Source: Clostridiales bacterium
GTDB lineage: Bacteria; Bacillota; Clostridia; Christensenellales; Aristaeellaceae
Direction of reading: 5' to 3'
DNA: 64,000 nt
Assembly: GCA_024684375.1 (NCBI GenBank)
Contig: JAIKWZ010000019.1
Coordinates: 62,001 to 126,000 of the forward strand
The position numbers were made by a program, and so were the translations under genes. Positions 50,601-59,580 of this stretch are shown here, piece by piece (within the stretch, counting starts at the first letter, position 1; every line of letters starts with the position of its first letter). A model generated the notes under the pieces. That model did no database searches. It was not told the origin of the DNA and worked only from the letters and a program-made list of their open reading frames with translations.

Positions 50601-53600
50601 CTCTATGGTGTTAAAGCCGAAGGTAATATCGAGGACGTATTTATCCTCCAGATCCGGCCTCAGGCTTGCCGTGAACGTCAGTTCAACGGATCCGGCATCC
50701 CTTATATACGATGAGCCCGTAAGGGTGTAATTAAACGCAGTCGAGTAATCATCAAGTCCGGCTACGCCTCCATATCTGATTATGCAGCCTGACAGAGGTT
50801 TTCCGTCATACGTCTTCGTCTCGCCGATAGTCCTGATCGTGGCATGCGCTTTCGTGACAGTCAGCGTGCCGTTGACGCATTCAACATTTCCAAAGCAGTC
50901 CGTTACGTCATCGCCGTTGCCGTCTTTGATGACGTAGGCAGTGATAACGTTGTCACTTGTGCCGGCCACATACTGCATACCTTCGACCGTGGCTTCGACT
51001 GAATATCCTTCAGGCAGGCCGTCGACGGTATACGAGTTTAGCTTTCCGCTATACATGACCGAATATTCATGATCGAATGAATCTGCGGTGATAGTGATCT
51101 TCGTTTCATTCGCGGTGACTGTCAGCGTGCCGGAAACCTCCGTGATATTCGTGAATAGACTTGTCACGTCTTTTCCGGTAATATCTGTAATGGTATATTC
51201 ACCGACTGCGTTCTCGCTTGTGCCAAACTTGGTCTGACTGCCCGAAGCAGAGCCGGAACATGCAAACCCATCGGGCAAACCTTCGATACTGATCTCGTCA
51301 CATGTGAGCGCGGTCCCGTCATATGCCTTGCTTGCCGTGCCGGCAGTGATCGTGATCGGGATATCCGGGCTGATCACTTCCAATTCTCCCAGATCTTCCT
51401 CCAGGTAATAGCCGTCTTCGTCAGTGTCGCCCCAGTCAATATCATAGGTATTGTCGCTCTTGCCGACCTCGGTTTGCGAACCGGTGGCGGTAACCGTGAC
51501 GCTGTCCCTGTGGCGCAAGCCTTCGACGTTTACTTCCGGGTTGGTCAAAGGCGTACCGTCATACAGTTTGCTGGCGGATCCTGTGCTTATATGCAGCGGC
51601 ACAGGGCTCGGAGTCGGCTCAAGCGCAACGGTCAATTGATCATATACGCAGCTGATGTTGAAGTTGTCCTTGCTGCCTGCAGTAAATGTATATTCACATT
51701 CAAGCGTATATACACCCGGATCCGTTCCCCCGCCGGTAATAGTCACTTCGGCTACGTCGCCTGACGCAAAGGTGACGATCCAGACAGTGTCGCTCTGCTT
51801 TTCGACCGTGCTGCCGAGCCCGTCACAGTATACGTAGAGGTCGCCGCCGCGGTATGTGCCTTCTTCATAGGCCACAGTCCTGCCGCCAAGGTCGAATTCC
51901 ACATCCCTCGGCGTGACAGTAAGCACGCCCACGTCTTGCCACAGCGAATAGTTATTCTCATTGGTCGTGCCCCAGTCTATAGTGAAATCGTTGTCCACCT
52001 CGTCCGCGTCAGTTATGGAGATCGTTGCGACCGTGATCGTATCCCCGTTTACGAGCCCTTCGATCTCTACGTCACCGTTGGACAGCGGAGTCCCGTCATA
52101 GACTTTGCTTGCCGAGCCGGTAGTTATGTAAAGCGAAGCGGGATAAATATACAGTTCATCATTGTACACGTGGATATCAAAATTCTCTTCGCCGACATTG
52201 GGATAAGAAAGTACGTATCCGAGCGTATATGGAAGCAGCTCATCGTCCGACGTGTATGCGCACGCGTCCGTGCCACCGCCCGTGATCTTTACCCGGAACA
52301 TGACTTCATTTTTGATCGAGCCGAAGACATCCCAGGTATTCGCCTGTGTTTCCGACGGAGTCATCCAGTAATAACCGCCTATGTACGGTTCCGCTCCGTG
52401 AAACTCTCCGTCATAAGACACTTCGGGCTCTTCGGTCAAATACAGGTTGACATCCAAAGGAGTAACAGTCATTTCGCTGTCAGTGTATTTGATGTCATAG
52501 TTGTTTTTGTTGCCGCTGACAAACGTGACCTCTTTTATGAAATCCGCCAGGTCGTACGTGCCCACTGTGATCGGACCTTCGAACTTCAGTTCTACCTTGT
52601 CCGTGTCGACCAGGTGGAACCTGGTGTAGTAATACAGGGGCTCCTGGGTCCCTTCCTTGTATACTCGCTGGTTGCGGGTACGCAGGCAGTTCTTTATAAG
52701 GACATCCCCGTGGCTGAGGGTGGCCGTGGCGCTGCGCGGCAGGTGCATCAGGTTTGTAAACGTCGATTCATGGCCGTTCAGGGTGATTGTCAGCGTAACC
52801 GGATCAACGACCAGAGTGGTGTCTGTCCAGGAGAAGTCGTAATTCGCCGCCTTACCGGCTGTGACAGTGATTTTGGGGATCACTTTATGCGTTCCTGCGT
52901 CTACAGGACTAACCACCTTTACCGTAGCCCCTCCATTGCCCGGGAGCGAGTATGTGGCTGTCTCGCTGTACTCATGCTCATTATCTTCCTCATAGTCAAC
53001 GGAAGAAGGCCCCAATATGTCTCCGCTGTAGTACCCGTTCGTGCAAATGGCGTAAATGCCTTCGTCTTCTTCATCTTCGCTGAACCAGAAATACCAAGGA
53101 TAGCTGTCGTATACGGGACCGCCTGATGAAACACCATCTCCCAAGCCTCTTCCGTTTTCCTGCCAGTACGCCGCGCAGGAATCCAAGTCAACACGAATCT
53201 TCAGCGGGTCAATGACCATGGTATTGTTTACATACGCAATCTTATAATTTGCTGCTTTCCCTGATACAAAGCCTATTTGGGGTGTCACGGTGTAGGTGCC
53301 TGCGTCCGTGTTCGCGAAAAATGTGAGGTATACTTCGGCGCCGCCTTTCAGATTGAAACACCCGGAGATGCAAGGGATCGGGGTATCGACGCCAAAGGTC
53401 GAATCTATCAACTCTACGGCATCCCCATTCTCATAGTATCCTCTTGCCGGGATTGGCATCATTGCAATCTCTTCGTCAAAAGTGTCCTCAAAAATCGGGC
53501 CGATCGGTTCGCCGTCAAAAACGTAATGGTATTCCTCCGTGCCGAATATATCAAACGTCACAGGCATGGGCTTGACTTCCAGCATGCCGAGACTGGCTTT

Positions 53601-56345
53601 GACTTTGTAGTTGTTCCTGTTCGTATCGCCCCAGTCTATGCTATAAGTATTCTGGGCTTTGCCGGCATCGGTGATGGTCCCGGTCGCGGTCACGGTCACT
53701 GTATCGCCATACGCAAGACCTTCGACGGATACTTCGTCGCAGGTCAGCGCCATACCGTCATAGTATTTGTTTGCAGAGCCTGTGGTGATCGTGAGCACAG
53801 CGGGATTCACTGTCATTGTTGTGCCCTTGACAGATGCCGTATACCGTTTTTTCCCTTCTTCCGAAAAGGCAGCTTTTGCCTCCAGTTCATATGTGCCGGG
53901 CGCGGCTCCCATGCCTTTGACGGTCAGCTCCACGCTGTCGCCTGTGAACAGCTCGAAACGGTACACCACGCCCGCCGACCTCAGGCGTATGCCCGCAACA
54001 GTCTCGCCTGCGTGTGAACCGTTTGCATATGTCATGACCGGTTCGGGTGTGGCGGCTGAACCGGTGTAATCTGTCTTCATGCTGCCCAGATCGAAGACCA
54101 GTTTCAGCTTTTCGACCGTTAATGTGCCAAGCTTTTCGGTAAGGCTGTAGTTTTTTGGATTGGCGTTGCCCCACTTAATGGTATAACCGTTCTGACTGCT
54201 GCCGACTTCCGTACGGCTGCCGACGGCGCTCACCTTGATCGTTTCATCGATGTATACGGGAGAATAATGCGCTTCCTGATGGCCCAGCGCCCGGTCGGTG
54301 TAGTCAGTGATATCCGTGTCGATAGTGATACGCACGTTAGTAAAATCGGTCATCAGGCGTTCAGCCTCACTCTCAGGCACTTTAAGCCCGGCCTGACTGA
54401 CCATCTTTTTATCATTCTTGAGTTTGGGAAGCGCGTTTATCAGCTTCGTCAGCTCAGCCTGATCCCAGGCGGCGTCGGCGCACGCCTGTTTGATCAGTCC
54501 CGGGTTATCGGCAAACAGGCGAAGTATCTCTTCCGGGAGTTCCTTCTCTGAAGCATCCTCAAGCTTGAACTCAATGGTCTGCCTGTCTTTATCGTCATGC
54601 AGGTAAACCAGCAGCTTCTGCCCGGCGTGCAGCTCGATCTCACGCGTCTCTTGTGTGATGGGATTGGTGCCGTGTACCCATACGATTCCGCATATCCCGT
54701 ACAGCACCTGGCAGTCACCGGCAGTATTTAAACCCGATGTCCCCTCGGAAAACACATATGATAAGTTGCGCCAACGCGGCATGCCGTTTTCATAGTTGGG
54801 TGAGTTGGCGACTCCGGCGCTTCTGTTGTACAGCGGTGTGCCGTCGTATACTTTACGCGCGCTGCCGGTCCATACGGTCAGCGGAGCGGGATCGACAACC
54901 AGCTTTCCTGATATGGTTTGGATATTCGTAAAGCACTCCGTAACCTCCTCGCCCTCGCTGTTAAAAATAGTATAGCTGCTTACCGGGTTCGGGCTGCTGC
55001 CGACGTCAGTTTGGGTGCCGCTAGCGAACACTTTAATGGAATACCCAGTCGGCAGACCGTTCACCAGCACATCAGTAGTGCGGCGCAGCGGTTCTCCGTT
55101 GTACATCTTGCTGGCACTTTGGGCGATCAGCGTGACAGGTTCGTCCCAGGTGACGGTCAGTAAGCCGCTTTCAAGCCTCACGTTACTGAAGCGTCCTGTT
55201 ACGTCCATACCAAATTCGTCGTATATTGCATATTCGGTCACAGCGTTCTCGCTTTTGCCGACCTCTGCCAGCTCGCCCGAACATGCGGCCGTGTATGCAA
55301 AGCCTTCAGGCAGACCTCTGGCCTTGACAGGCAGATCGCTGTTGTTAAAATCGCCGCCGTTTAAAGATCTCTTGGCTGACCCGGCAGTAAACACGACCTC
55401 GCTGCTGTAGACTGGGTTCCTGTTATTAAGCACGTCTGAAGCATTCTCAACTCGTGCCTTAAGCGTGGTATCGCTTTCCAGCTGATTGATGACCAGGCCA
55501 TTTAAGTCCTCTCGGTAGAGTGTCTCGGCTTTAGGTATTTCATCAGTCAGGCCGTCACCCAGTCTGTCAGTGAGAACTGCCTTTTCTCCGGCTCTTACCT
55601 GGATCGATTGCATGACGCCGTTGGTGTCCCTGTATGTTACTCTTGCTACGCCTTCCAGCACGCACAGTACGCTTACGCGGCCGTGGACGCTGCCTATGAC
55701 ATCTGTATTCAGGATCTCGTCCAGACCGCTTGGTGAGGGTGATGCCGCAGAGCCCTGTATTCCTCCCGCATCGTGAGATTCGGCCGCAGGTCGGGTCACA
55801 GCTTGTCCGGCTTCCACGCCTGCAGATGCCGGATCAGAAGCTCCGTTTGCCTGAGCTCCTGCGAAAGCCCGGCCATTCGGCTGCGCGCCGCCTCCAACCG
55901 GGAAATCCGACACGGCCACTACTGTTCCTCTGATGCCGACCGTCATTGTGGAGGTCACTATATCCAGCGTTTCATTCTCGTCCAGCTTTTCACGCACGTC
56001 AAGCAAAAGCGTTCCTTCCCTGAGTGTCAGGCGCATGCTGGAATTCTCTTTTGTGAACTCAACAAGGCTCAGCGCGTCCAGTGTCACGATTTTTTCATCG
56101 TCCAGCAGCACTGAGGCCATGCCGTCCTCGCCCGTACGCATAGCTTCGCCGCTTTTAAACCGCACATTCTCCATTACAAAGCGCGGCGTGCCTCCCGCGT
56201 CGAGTATCTCTACGTTTCCTTCGTAGCGTACCAACCGCATCGCGGATGCGTCGTAGCTCTCATCCGCCAACGCACCCAGAGTCAGGGATAAAATCAGCGT
56301 CAGAAGCGCTAATATACGCACTGTCAAAACAGATCTGCGACTCAT
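47616..56345 (-). CDS. Giant secreted FecR/MBG repeat protein
   Basis: 2909 residues from the ATG after GGAAGGAGAG. Signal peptide 1-27. Residues 35-270 contain a FecR domain (YEGNVEILDAGG, VRFKSGEAMRTGEDGMASVLLDDE, RGTVVAVSD, then VRAGEKAVL), interrupted by about 70 Ala/Gly-rich residues. From about 345 to 2010 there are eight or more MBG-type modules, each opening with a YDGTPL-like motif (GSARKVYDGTPL, GSASKVYDGTPL, GSGEKVYDGTEL). A second FecR-like tail with a helical segment is inserted near 545-685. From about 2020 to the end the chain is Glu/Pro/Ala/Lys-rich and highly repetitive. No LPXTG or terminal membrane span is present, so attachment is unclear. MBG proteins are adhesins or filaments. 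Confidence 0.85.
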   Translation of the reverse strand: MSRRSVLTVRILALLTLILSLTLGALADESYDASAMRLVRYEGNVEILDAGGTPRFVMENVRFKSGEAMRTGEDGMASVLLDDEKIVTLDALSLVEFTKENSSMRLTLREGTLLLDVREKLDENETLDIVTSTMTVGIRGTVVAVSDFPVGGGAQPNGRAFAGAQANGASDPASAGVEAGQAVTRPAAESHDAGGIQGSAASPSPSGLDEILNTDVIGSVHGRVSVLCVLEGVARVTYRDTNGVMQSIQVRAGEKAVLTDRLGDGLTDEIPKAETLYREDLNGLVINQLESDTTLKARVENASDVLNNRNPVYSSEVVFTAGSAKRSLNGGDFNNSDLPVKARGLPEGFAYTAACSGELAEVGKSENAVTEYAIYDEFGMDVTGRFSNVRLESGLLTVTWDEPVTLIAQSASKMYNGEPLRRTTDVLVNGLPTGYSIKVFASGTQTDVGSSPNPVSSYTIFNSEGEEVTECFTNIQTISGKLVVDPAPLTVWTGSARKVYDGTPLYNRSAGVANSPNYENGMPRWRNLSYVFSEGTSGLNTAGDCQVLYGICGIVWVHGTNPITQETREIELHAGQKLLVYLHDDKDRQTIEFKLEDASEKELPEEILRLFADNPGLIKQACADAAWDQAELTKLINALPKLKNDKKMVSQAGLKVPESEAERLMTDFTNVRITIDTDITDYTDRALGHQEAHYSPVYIDETIKVSAVGSRTEVGSSQNGYTIKWGNANPKNYSLTEKLGTLTVEKLKLVFDLGSMKTDYTGSAATPEPVMTYANGSHAGETVAGIRLRSAGVVYRFELFTGDSVELTVKGMGAAPGTYELEAKAAFSEEGKKRYTASVKGTTMTVNPAVLTITTGSANKYYDGMALTCDEVSVEGLAYGDTVTVTATGTITDAGKAQNTYSIDWGDTNRNNYKVKASLGMLEVKPMPVTFDIFGTEEYHYVFDGEPIGPIFEDTFDEEIAMMPIPARGYYENGDAVELIDSTFGVDTPIPCISGCFNLKGGAEVYLTFFANTDAGTYTVTPQIGFVSGKAANYKIAYVNNTMVIDPLKIRVDLDSCAAYWQENGRGLGDGVSSGGPVYDSYPWYFWFSEDEEDEGIYAICTNGYYSGDILGPSSVDYEEDNEHEYSETATYSLPGNGGATVKVVSPVDAGTHKVIPKITVTAGKAANYDFSWTDTTLVVDPVTLTITLNGHESTFTNLMHLPRSATATLSHGDVLIKNCLRTRNQRVYKEGTQEPLYYYTRFHLVDTDKVELKFEGPITVGTYDLADFIKEVTFVSGNKNNYDIKYTDSEMTVTPLDVNLYLTEEPEVSYDGEFHGAEPYIGGYYWMTPSETQANTWDVFGSIKNEVMFRVKITGGGTDACAYTSDDELLPYTLGYVLSYPNVGEENFDIHVYNDELYIYPASLYITTGSASKVYDGTPLSNGDVEIEGLVNGDTITVATISITDADEVDNDFTIDWGTTNENNYSLWQDVGVLTVTPRDVEFDLGGRTVAYEEGTYRGGDLYVYCDGLGSTVEKQSDTVWIVTFASGDVAEVTITGGGTDPGVYTLECEYTFTAGSKDNFNISCVYDQLTVALEPTPSPVPLHISTGSASKLYDGTPLTNPEVNVEGLRHRDSVTVTATGSQTEVGKSDNTYDIDWGDTDEDGYYLEEDLGELEVISPDIPITITAGTASKAYDGTALTCDEISIEGLPDGFACSGSASGSQTKFGTSENAVGEYTITDITGKDVTSLFTNITEVSGTLTVTANETKITITADSFDHEYSVMYSGKLNSYTVDGLPEGYSVEATVEGMQYVAGTSDNVITAYVIKDGNGDDVTDCFGNVECVNGTLTVTKAHATIRTIGETKTYDGKPLSGCIIRYGGVAGLDDYSTAFNYTLTGSSYIRDAGSVELTFTASLRPDLEDKYVLDITFGFNTIEPAPLTIRTGSGEKVYDGTELISDEIEVIGLVEGETLTAVATGSQTEIGSSSNTYTLTWDGTAKESNYVIETEELGTLNVTNITFGMAFPKSRSIPDILDQGDADDGKKEDQTENIEGEVSDTKDDPEDLNAEDVPETSETEEGTVLATQPDAEETEETTEEPEEDESRQDGSEPNSDGNEVNSLPETIIDEYAGTAAESEEDLKAETETSEPEPALEPDTEKAEEAVDETKAEDNGQKAAQMPADPAEPADDATEEPAEIQAADEPGAEGTGSQAEDSSAESEADLKAETESSEPEPAAEPDAEEAEKAVDETKAEENVQKAVEMPADPAEPADDATEEPAEIQVADEPGTEGTGSQAEDSSAESEADLKAEAETSEPEPAAEPGAEEAEKADDALTADETKAEEYRQNSEETAADSAEPIADAAEEPAEGPEADELRDAEPETKPDEETGHAISDLTAKEHQETDEVPAADKTKAEEHGQKDKESVAESAEPIAVAQEEPAKGPANDGHVDEETEPKPEEAAGSRASDPIPEEAGKSAEKPSVDESKADESGRQAETSAAGVEKDRSVEAETSGIEPAQQPIMEKTEEPAEKTVTDEPKAEKTEAEPAGTVDRSATKQTDDEDEAPAKANTTGEAVSESPAKSPASGSEKDSVTEAETSETESKAIQVQEEHKEETVQPVADASKSEESGQKPKEAAAESAAEPVAEVIEKPADKPKDEEPESKSKSEGAAVQSIPDKTAEEPPNAAEASSGEKPKTEESEQKPKEAAAESTSKPAAEVVEKPTDKPKDEESESKPKSEGSAVQSIPDKTAEEPPKSAEAPAADASKSEESGQKSKEAAAESTAKPAADVPKEPTSKPADKPKDEEPESKPKSEGAAVQSKPDKTAEEPSKAAEAPSGEKPKTEESGQKSKEAVTESAAKPAADVPKEPTSKPAADKPKDEEPESKSKSEGAAVQSKSDKSAEEAPKAAETPKEDETMKAEPEAQTESQIPEA
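47760..48520 (-). repeat. Tandem repeats of about 213-231 bases in the acidic tail
   Basis: Four copies of a unit containing KPKDEEPESK and GAAVQS with DKTAEEP, seen on the plus strand near 47768, 47999, 48222 and 48435. Spacing varies by a few codons, and copies differ at scattered bases. Confidence 0.8.
49470..50030 (-). repeat. 249-base tandem repeat in the acidic tail
   Basis: An 83-residue unit (start SEADLKAE, with SEPEPAAEP and PADPAEPADDATEEP) is repeated near 49470, 49719 and 49966 with very high identity between the first two. Uniform period and few differences point to recent duplication. Confidence 0.85.
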
Positions 56346-57043
56346 ATAAAGCTCTCCTTCCAATGCACGGTCGATATGCTGACCAAAAACGAGATGTGAA
56401 ACCTATTTCTGTCTTTTATACATTATTATATAAAAACAAACTACCACTTTTTATTATACATATGCGTCCGTTCCGCGTCAACGTTTTTCCGCGATTGAAT
56501 TATGCCTCATACCCACAGCGCTTCACAAAATTTACCCGACCGGCTTTGCTCCCGGCAAATAAACACACTCGAGAGCTGTTTTGACTGTTCGATTGTGCTC
56601 TCTGTTATATATTTACGCTGTAACAAACAGAAAAAGCAGTAACATGAAAAAACTTAACGGAAACGCTCTTCCGGCGCCAAGCGTTTTTTCAACGCTATCG
56701 CACAGCCTGAAAACCTCACAAATCAGAATTATGTGCGCGGCCACGGTAACGTGCAAAAGAGAAAACGCTGGGATCTTCCCGCGTTTTCGGTACTTCGTAT
56801 GCTTTCACCCGCTGATCGTACAGCTTGAAATCCGCTTTTTACCGCAGGCGATTTATCCGTAAGCAGTGTAGACGGACGCCTGTACGGCTCCTCTGCCACC
56901 TCCCATTTTATTATCTCACGCAGAATCATAACCCCGCCCGCCGTGTCAACGAGCTATGCAGTCACGTCTGCCGCGTGAAGGCAGTCCTAAACCGGCAGAA
57001 CCGCGCATATTTGCCCTGTGCCCGTGAACGTCGCCGCATAAAT
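56346..57043. other. Long AT-richer intergenic region
   Basis: No gene is supported. The first 120 bases hold two TATAAT-like boxes on the minus strand that may start the giant gene. Two strong hairpins lie at 56663-56690 (AACGCT / AGCGTT with T6) and 56761-56788 (GAAAACGC..GGGA / TCCC..GCGTTTTC); they look like terminators although no gene ends there. A TTGACT/TTATAT pair at 56581-56610 could be a plus-strand promoter, possibly for a short untranslated RNA. Confidence 0.45.
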
Positions 57044-57060
57044 AACCATCTTAAATGGTT
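57044..57060. promoter_or_regulatory. Inverted-repeat operator candidate, upstream copy
   Basis: AACCAT-5-ATGGTT, perfect arms. The same pattern with one weaker arm is inside the promoter 87 bases downstream. Confidence 0.6.
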
Positions 57061-57123
57061 TATGATATTCCGTGTCAGCAACCTGTATCCAGCATTTTGC
57101 ACATCGTTTTGACGTTTCGGCTA

Positions 57124-57153
57124 TTGACAAAACCATCTTGCGTGGTCTACAAT
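57124..57153 (+). promoter_or_regulatory. SOS cassette promoter with operator in its spacer
   Basis: TTGACA (57124-57129), 18-base spacer, TACAAT (57148-57153). The spacer holds AACCATCTTGCGTGGTC (57131-57147), a near copy of the 57044 inverted repeat. A repressor there would block RNA polymerase. Confidence 0.75.
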
Positions 57154-57255
57154 ACTCCCACAGGGTGAAACAGGCGGACACGTACGCACATTACGTTTCC
57201 CCTGCCTGCGAACATGCCGCGAGACTTCGCCGCATTTCGGAAAAGGAGGACGCCA

Positions 57256-58107
57256 GTGAAATCCAAGGGATACAGCACCATAGCCTGGCTCGAAAGCCTG
57301 CCGCCTGAGAAGATCAAGCAGCGCAACCTTGAGTTGTACGGTTCCAAGATCAAGCATTTCCGGGTCCGCGCCGGCCTCAGCGCTGAGCAGCTTGCCTCTG
57401 CGCTGCAGATCTCCAAAAGCTCGGTCCGAAACTGGGAGTGCGGCCTGACCCGGCCGGATCCGGAGTTTCTGTACCGCATGTTCACGATACTGAACGTGGA
57501 ACCGAACGAGTTTTTCGGCCTCAGCGGCATCGGCGCGCTGCTGAACGCGCGTGAACAAACGCTCATCGACCACTACCGCACGCTTGACGACGCCGGCAAA
57601 GAGGACATTGAAACCTTTGCCGAGGCGCTCGGCGCCAAAGTCCGCACGCGTATACTGCGCTCGGCGCTAAGCAGAATGACCTGCGTCGCCGACTGGGGAC
57701 GCTTTGCCGCCGCGGGAGACGGCGCCGAATGGCCCGACCATCCCGAAAAAGAAGAGGTGATACTGTTTGATTCCTATGCCGTCTCACGCGCCGACGAGAT
57801 ATTCACCGTCTCCGGAAAAAGCATGGAACCCCAGTTTCACGACAGCGACAAGGTGCTGGTCGAATACTGCTCCGCTCTCAGGAACGGTGACATCGGCATA
57901 TTCTATGTTCCCGGATTCGGCGGCGTTATAAAGCAAAAAGCCTACGACCGCCTGCATTCCCTGAATCCGGACTTCGACGATATTTTCCCTTATGAGGACG
58001 GCGCGCAGATAGTCGGCCGCGTCGTTGGAAAGATCGAAGGCAGCATGATCCCCGGCGCCGAAGAACAGGCTCTGTACCTCGAGGCCGCAGAAACGCTGGG
58101 CGAATGA
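57256..58107 (+). CDS. LexA-like XRE/S24 repressor
   Basis: 283 residues from a GTG after AGGAGG. Residues 25-88 are an XRE helix-turn-helix (LSAEQLASALQISKSSVRNWECG). The C-terminal half is an S24 self-cleaving domain: catalytic S189 in VSGKSMEPQF, lysine K226 in GGVIKQKAY, and a likely Ala-Gly cleavage bond at 153-154 in FAAAGDG. RecA-bound single-stranded DNA would trigger self-cleavage and derepression. First gene of a four-gene run for translesion synthesis and DNA-protein crosslink handling; probably represses that run through the inverted repeats upstream. Related to HdiR/phage repressors rather than to canonical LexA. Confidence 0.88.
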   Translation: MKSKGYSTIAWLESLPPEKIKQRNLELYGSKIKHFRVRAGLSAEQLASALQISKSSVRNWECGLTRPDPEFLYRMFTILNVEPNEFFGLSGIGALLNAREQTLIDHYRTLDDAGKEDIETFAEALGAKVRTRILRSALSRMTCVADWGRFAAAGDGAEWPDHPEKEEVILFDSYAVSRADEIFTVSGKSMEPQFHDSDKVLVEYCSALRNGDIGIFYVPGFGGVIKQKAYDRLHSLNPDFDDIFPYEDGAQIVGRVVGKIEGSMIPGAEEQALYLEAAETLGE

Positions 58108-58134
58108 TCTGGTCATGCCGGAAAGGCCGCGCTC

Positions 58135-59535
58135 ATGCCGGAACGTGCTTACATAGCAATAGACATGAAAAGTTTCTATGCCTCGGTAGAGTGTGTCGCC
58201 CGCGGCTATGACCCTCTGACGACCAACCTGCTGGTGGCTGACGAGTCGCGTTCGGACCAGACTATCTGCCTTGCGGTTTCGCCATCACTTAAAGCGCTTG
58301 GAGTTCCTCCGCGTCCCAGGCTTTTCGAGGCGAAACAGGCGATACGCCGCTATGAACAGAGTCGCGGCACAAAGGTAAAGTACATTACCGCCGTACCGCG
58401 GATGCAGGAGTATGAACGCGTAAGCGCTTTGATACACTCCGTCATTCTCCGGTACGCCGCACCATGTGACGTGCACGTATACAGCATCGATGAATCCTTC
58501 ATAGACGCCGCGCCCTATCTCCGTTTCTATGAAAAAGAGGCTGCCGCGGCCGGTGTCCATCCCGCGCGCGTTATGGCGATGACCGTCATACGCGACATAC
58601 TTAAAACCACCGGCATCACCGCCACAGTCGGAGTCGGCACCAACCTTTATCTCGCGAAAGTTGCCATGGATATCGTAGCCAAAAAGGCGCCGCCGGATAA
58701 AAACGGCGTTCGGATAGCGGAGCTGAACGAGGACAGTTACAAATATCTGCTGTGGGATCACCGGCCCCTGACAGCGTTCTGGATGATCGGTCCCGGCAAA
58801 GCCGCGAGGCTGGAAAAGTCCAGTCTTATGACCATGGGTGCGATAGCAGCCAGGAGCTTATTGGACGAAGAGTGGTTTTACAGGCATTTTGGCATTGACG
58901 GCGAGATACTTATCGCGCACGCCTGGGGTTACGATCCCGTCACGCTCGACGACATAAAAAACTACAGTTCCGACTGCCACAGCCTCTCCAGCGGTCAGGT
59001 GCTGCCGCGTCCCTATAAATTCGGCGAAGCGCGCCTCGTGCTTTCCGAGATGATCGATGGGCTGTGCGCGGACATGTTCTGCAAGACAATAGTGGCCCCC
59101 AAGTTCACTTGGTGGGTCAGTTATGACCACAAAAGCCTTGAGTTCTGTCCCAACTACGAAGGGCCGAAAGAACTCGATTTTTACGGAAGGCTCCATCCCC
59201 GGCACAGTAACGGCACCGTAAAAATGCCTATGGACACGAACAGCGTATCCGTCGCGGCTCCGCTTATACTTGGATCCTTCTGCAAAAAGGCGGATCACCG
59301 GCTTTTGTACAGAAAGCTCGGAGTCTGCGCTGAAGACGCCCACGAAGATATCGGTTTCAGCCAGCTGAACCTGTTTGTCGATCATGACGCGCTCGAACGC
59401 GAAAAGCGCCTACAGGGAGCCATCAGGCAAGTGCATGCAAAATATGGCGCAAACGCGCTTTTTATTGGAAAGAGTTTACTCGAAGGCGCGACTCAGCTCG
59501 AAAGAAACGGCCAGATAGGCGGACACCGCCGCTGA
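58135..59535 (+). CDS. Y-family DNA polymerase (UmuC/UvrX type)
   Basis: 466 residues. Catalytic carboxylates: D10 in AIDMKSFYASVEC and D119/E120 in VYSIDESFIDA. The palm, fingers, thumb (VGVGTNLYLAKVAMDIVAKK, then the HhH-like WMIGPGKAARLEK) and little finger are present and the length is right for the UmuC/UvrX branch of Bacillota. Copies lesions at the cost of mutations. It starts 27 bases after the repressor gene and is followed by a YolD-like gene, the usual companion of this branch. Confidence 0.92.
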   Translation: MPERAYIAIDMKSFYASVECVARGYDPLTTNLLVADESRSDQTICLAVSPSLKALGVPPRPRLFEAKQAIRRYEQSRGTKVKYITAVPRMQEYERVSALIHSVILRYAAPCDVHVYSIDESFIDAAPYLRFYEKEAAAAGVHPARVMAMTVIRDILKTTGITATVGVGTNLYLAKVAMDIVAKKAPPDKNGVRIAELNEDSYKYLLWDHRPLTAFWMIGPGKAARLEKSSLMTMGAIAARSLLDEEWFYRHFGIDGEILIAHAWGYDPVTLDDIKNYSSDCHSLSSGQVLPRPYKFGEARLVLSEMIDGLCADMFCKTIVAPKFTWWVSYDHKSLEFCPNYEGPKELDFYGRLHPRHSNGTVKMPMDTNSVSVAAPLILGSFCKKADHRLLYRKLGVCAEDAHEDIGFSQLNLFVDHDALEREKRLQGAIRQVHAKYGANALFIGKSLLEGATQLERNGQIGGHRR

Positions 59536-59580
59536 TGCGCTTCTTGCTTCCGGAGGCGCGGCAAAAAGGAGATAAGACAA

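Noticed and set aside
51936-53126. 396-residue plus-strand frame antisense to MBG modules
   Set aside because: No ribosome site, composition without domains, and it overlaps a well-supported frame on the other strand.
56644-56862. Short frame starting MKKLNGNALP
   Set aside because: No usable ribosome site, runs through two hairpins, no signal or domain.
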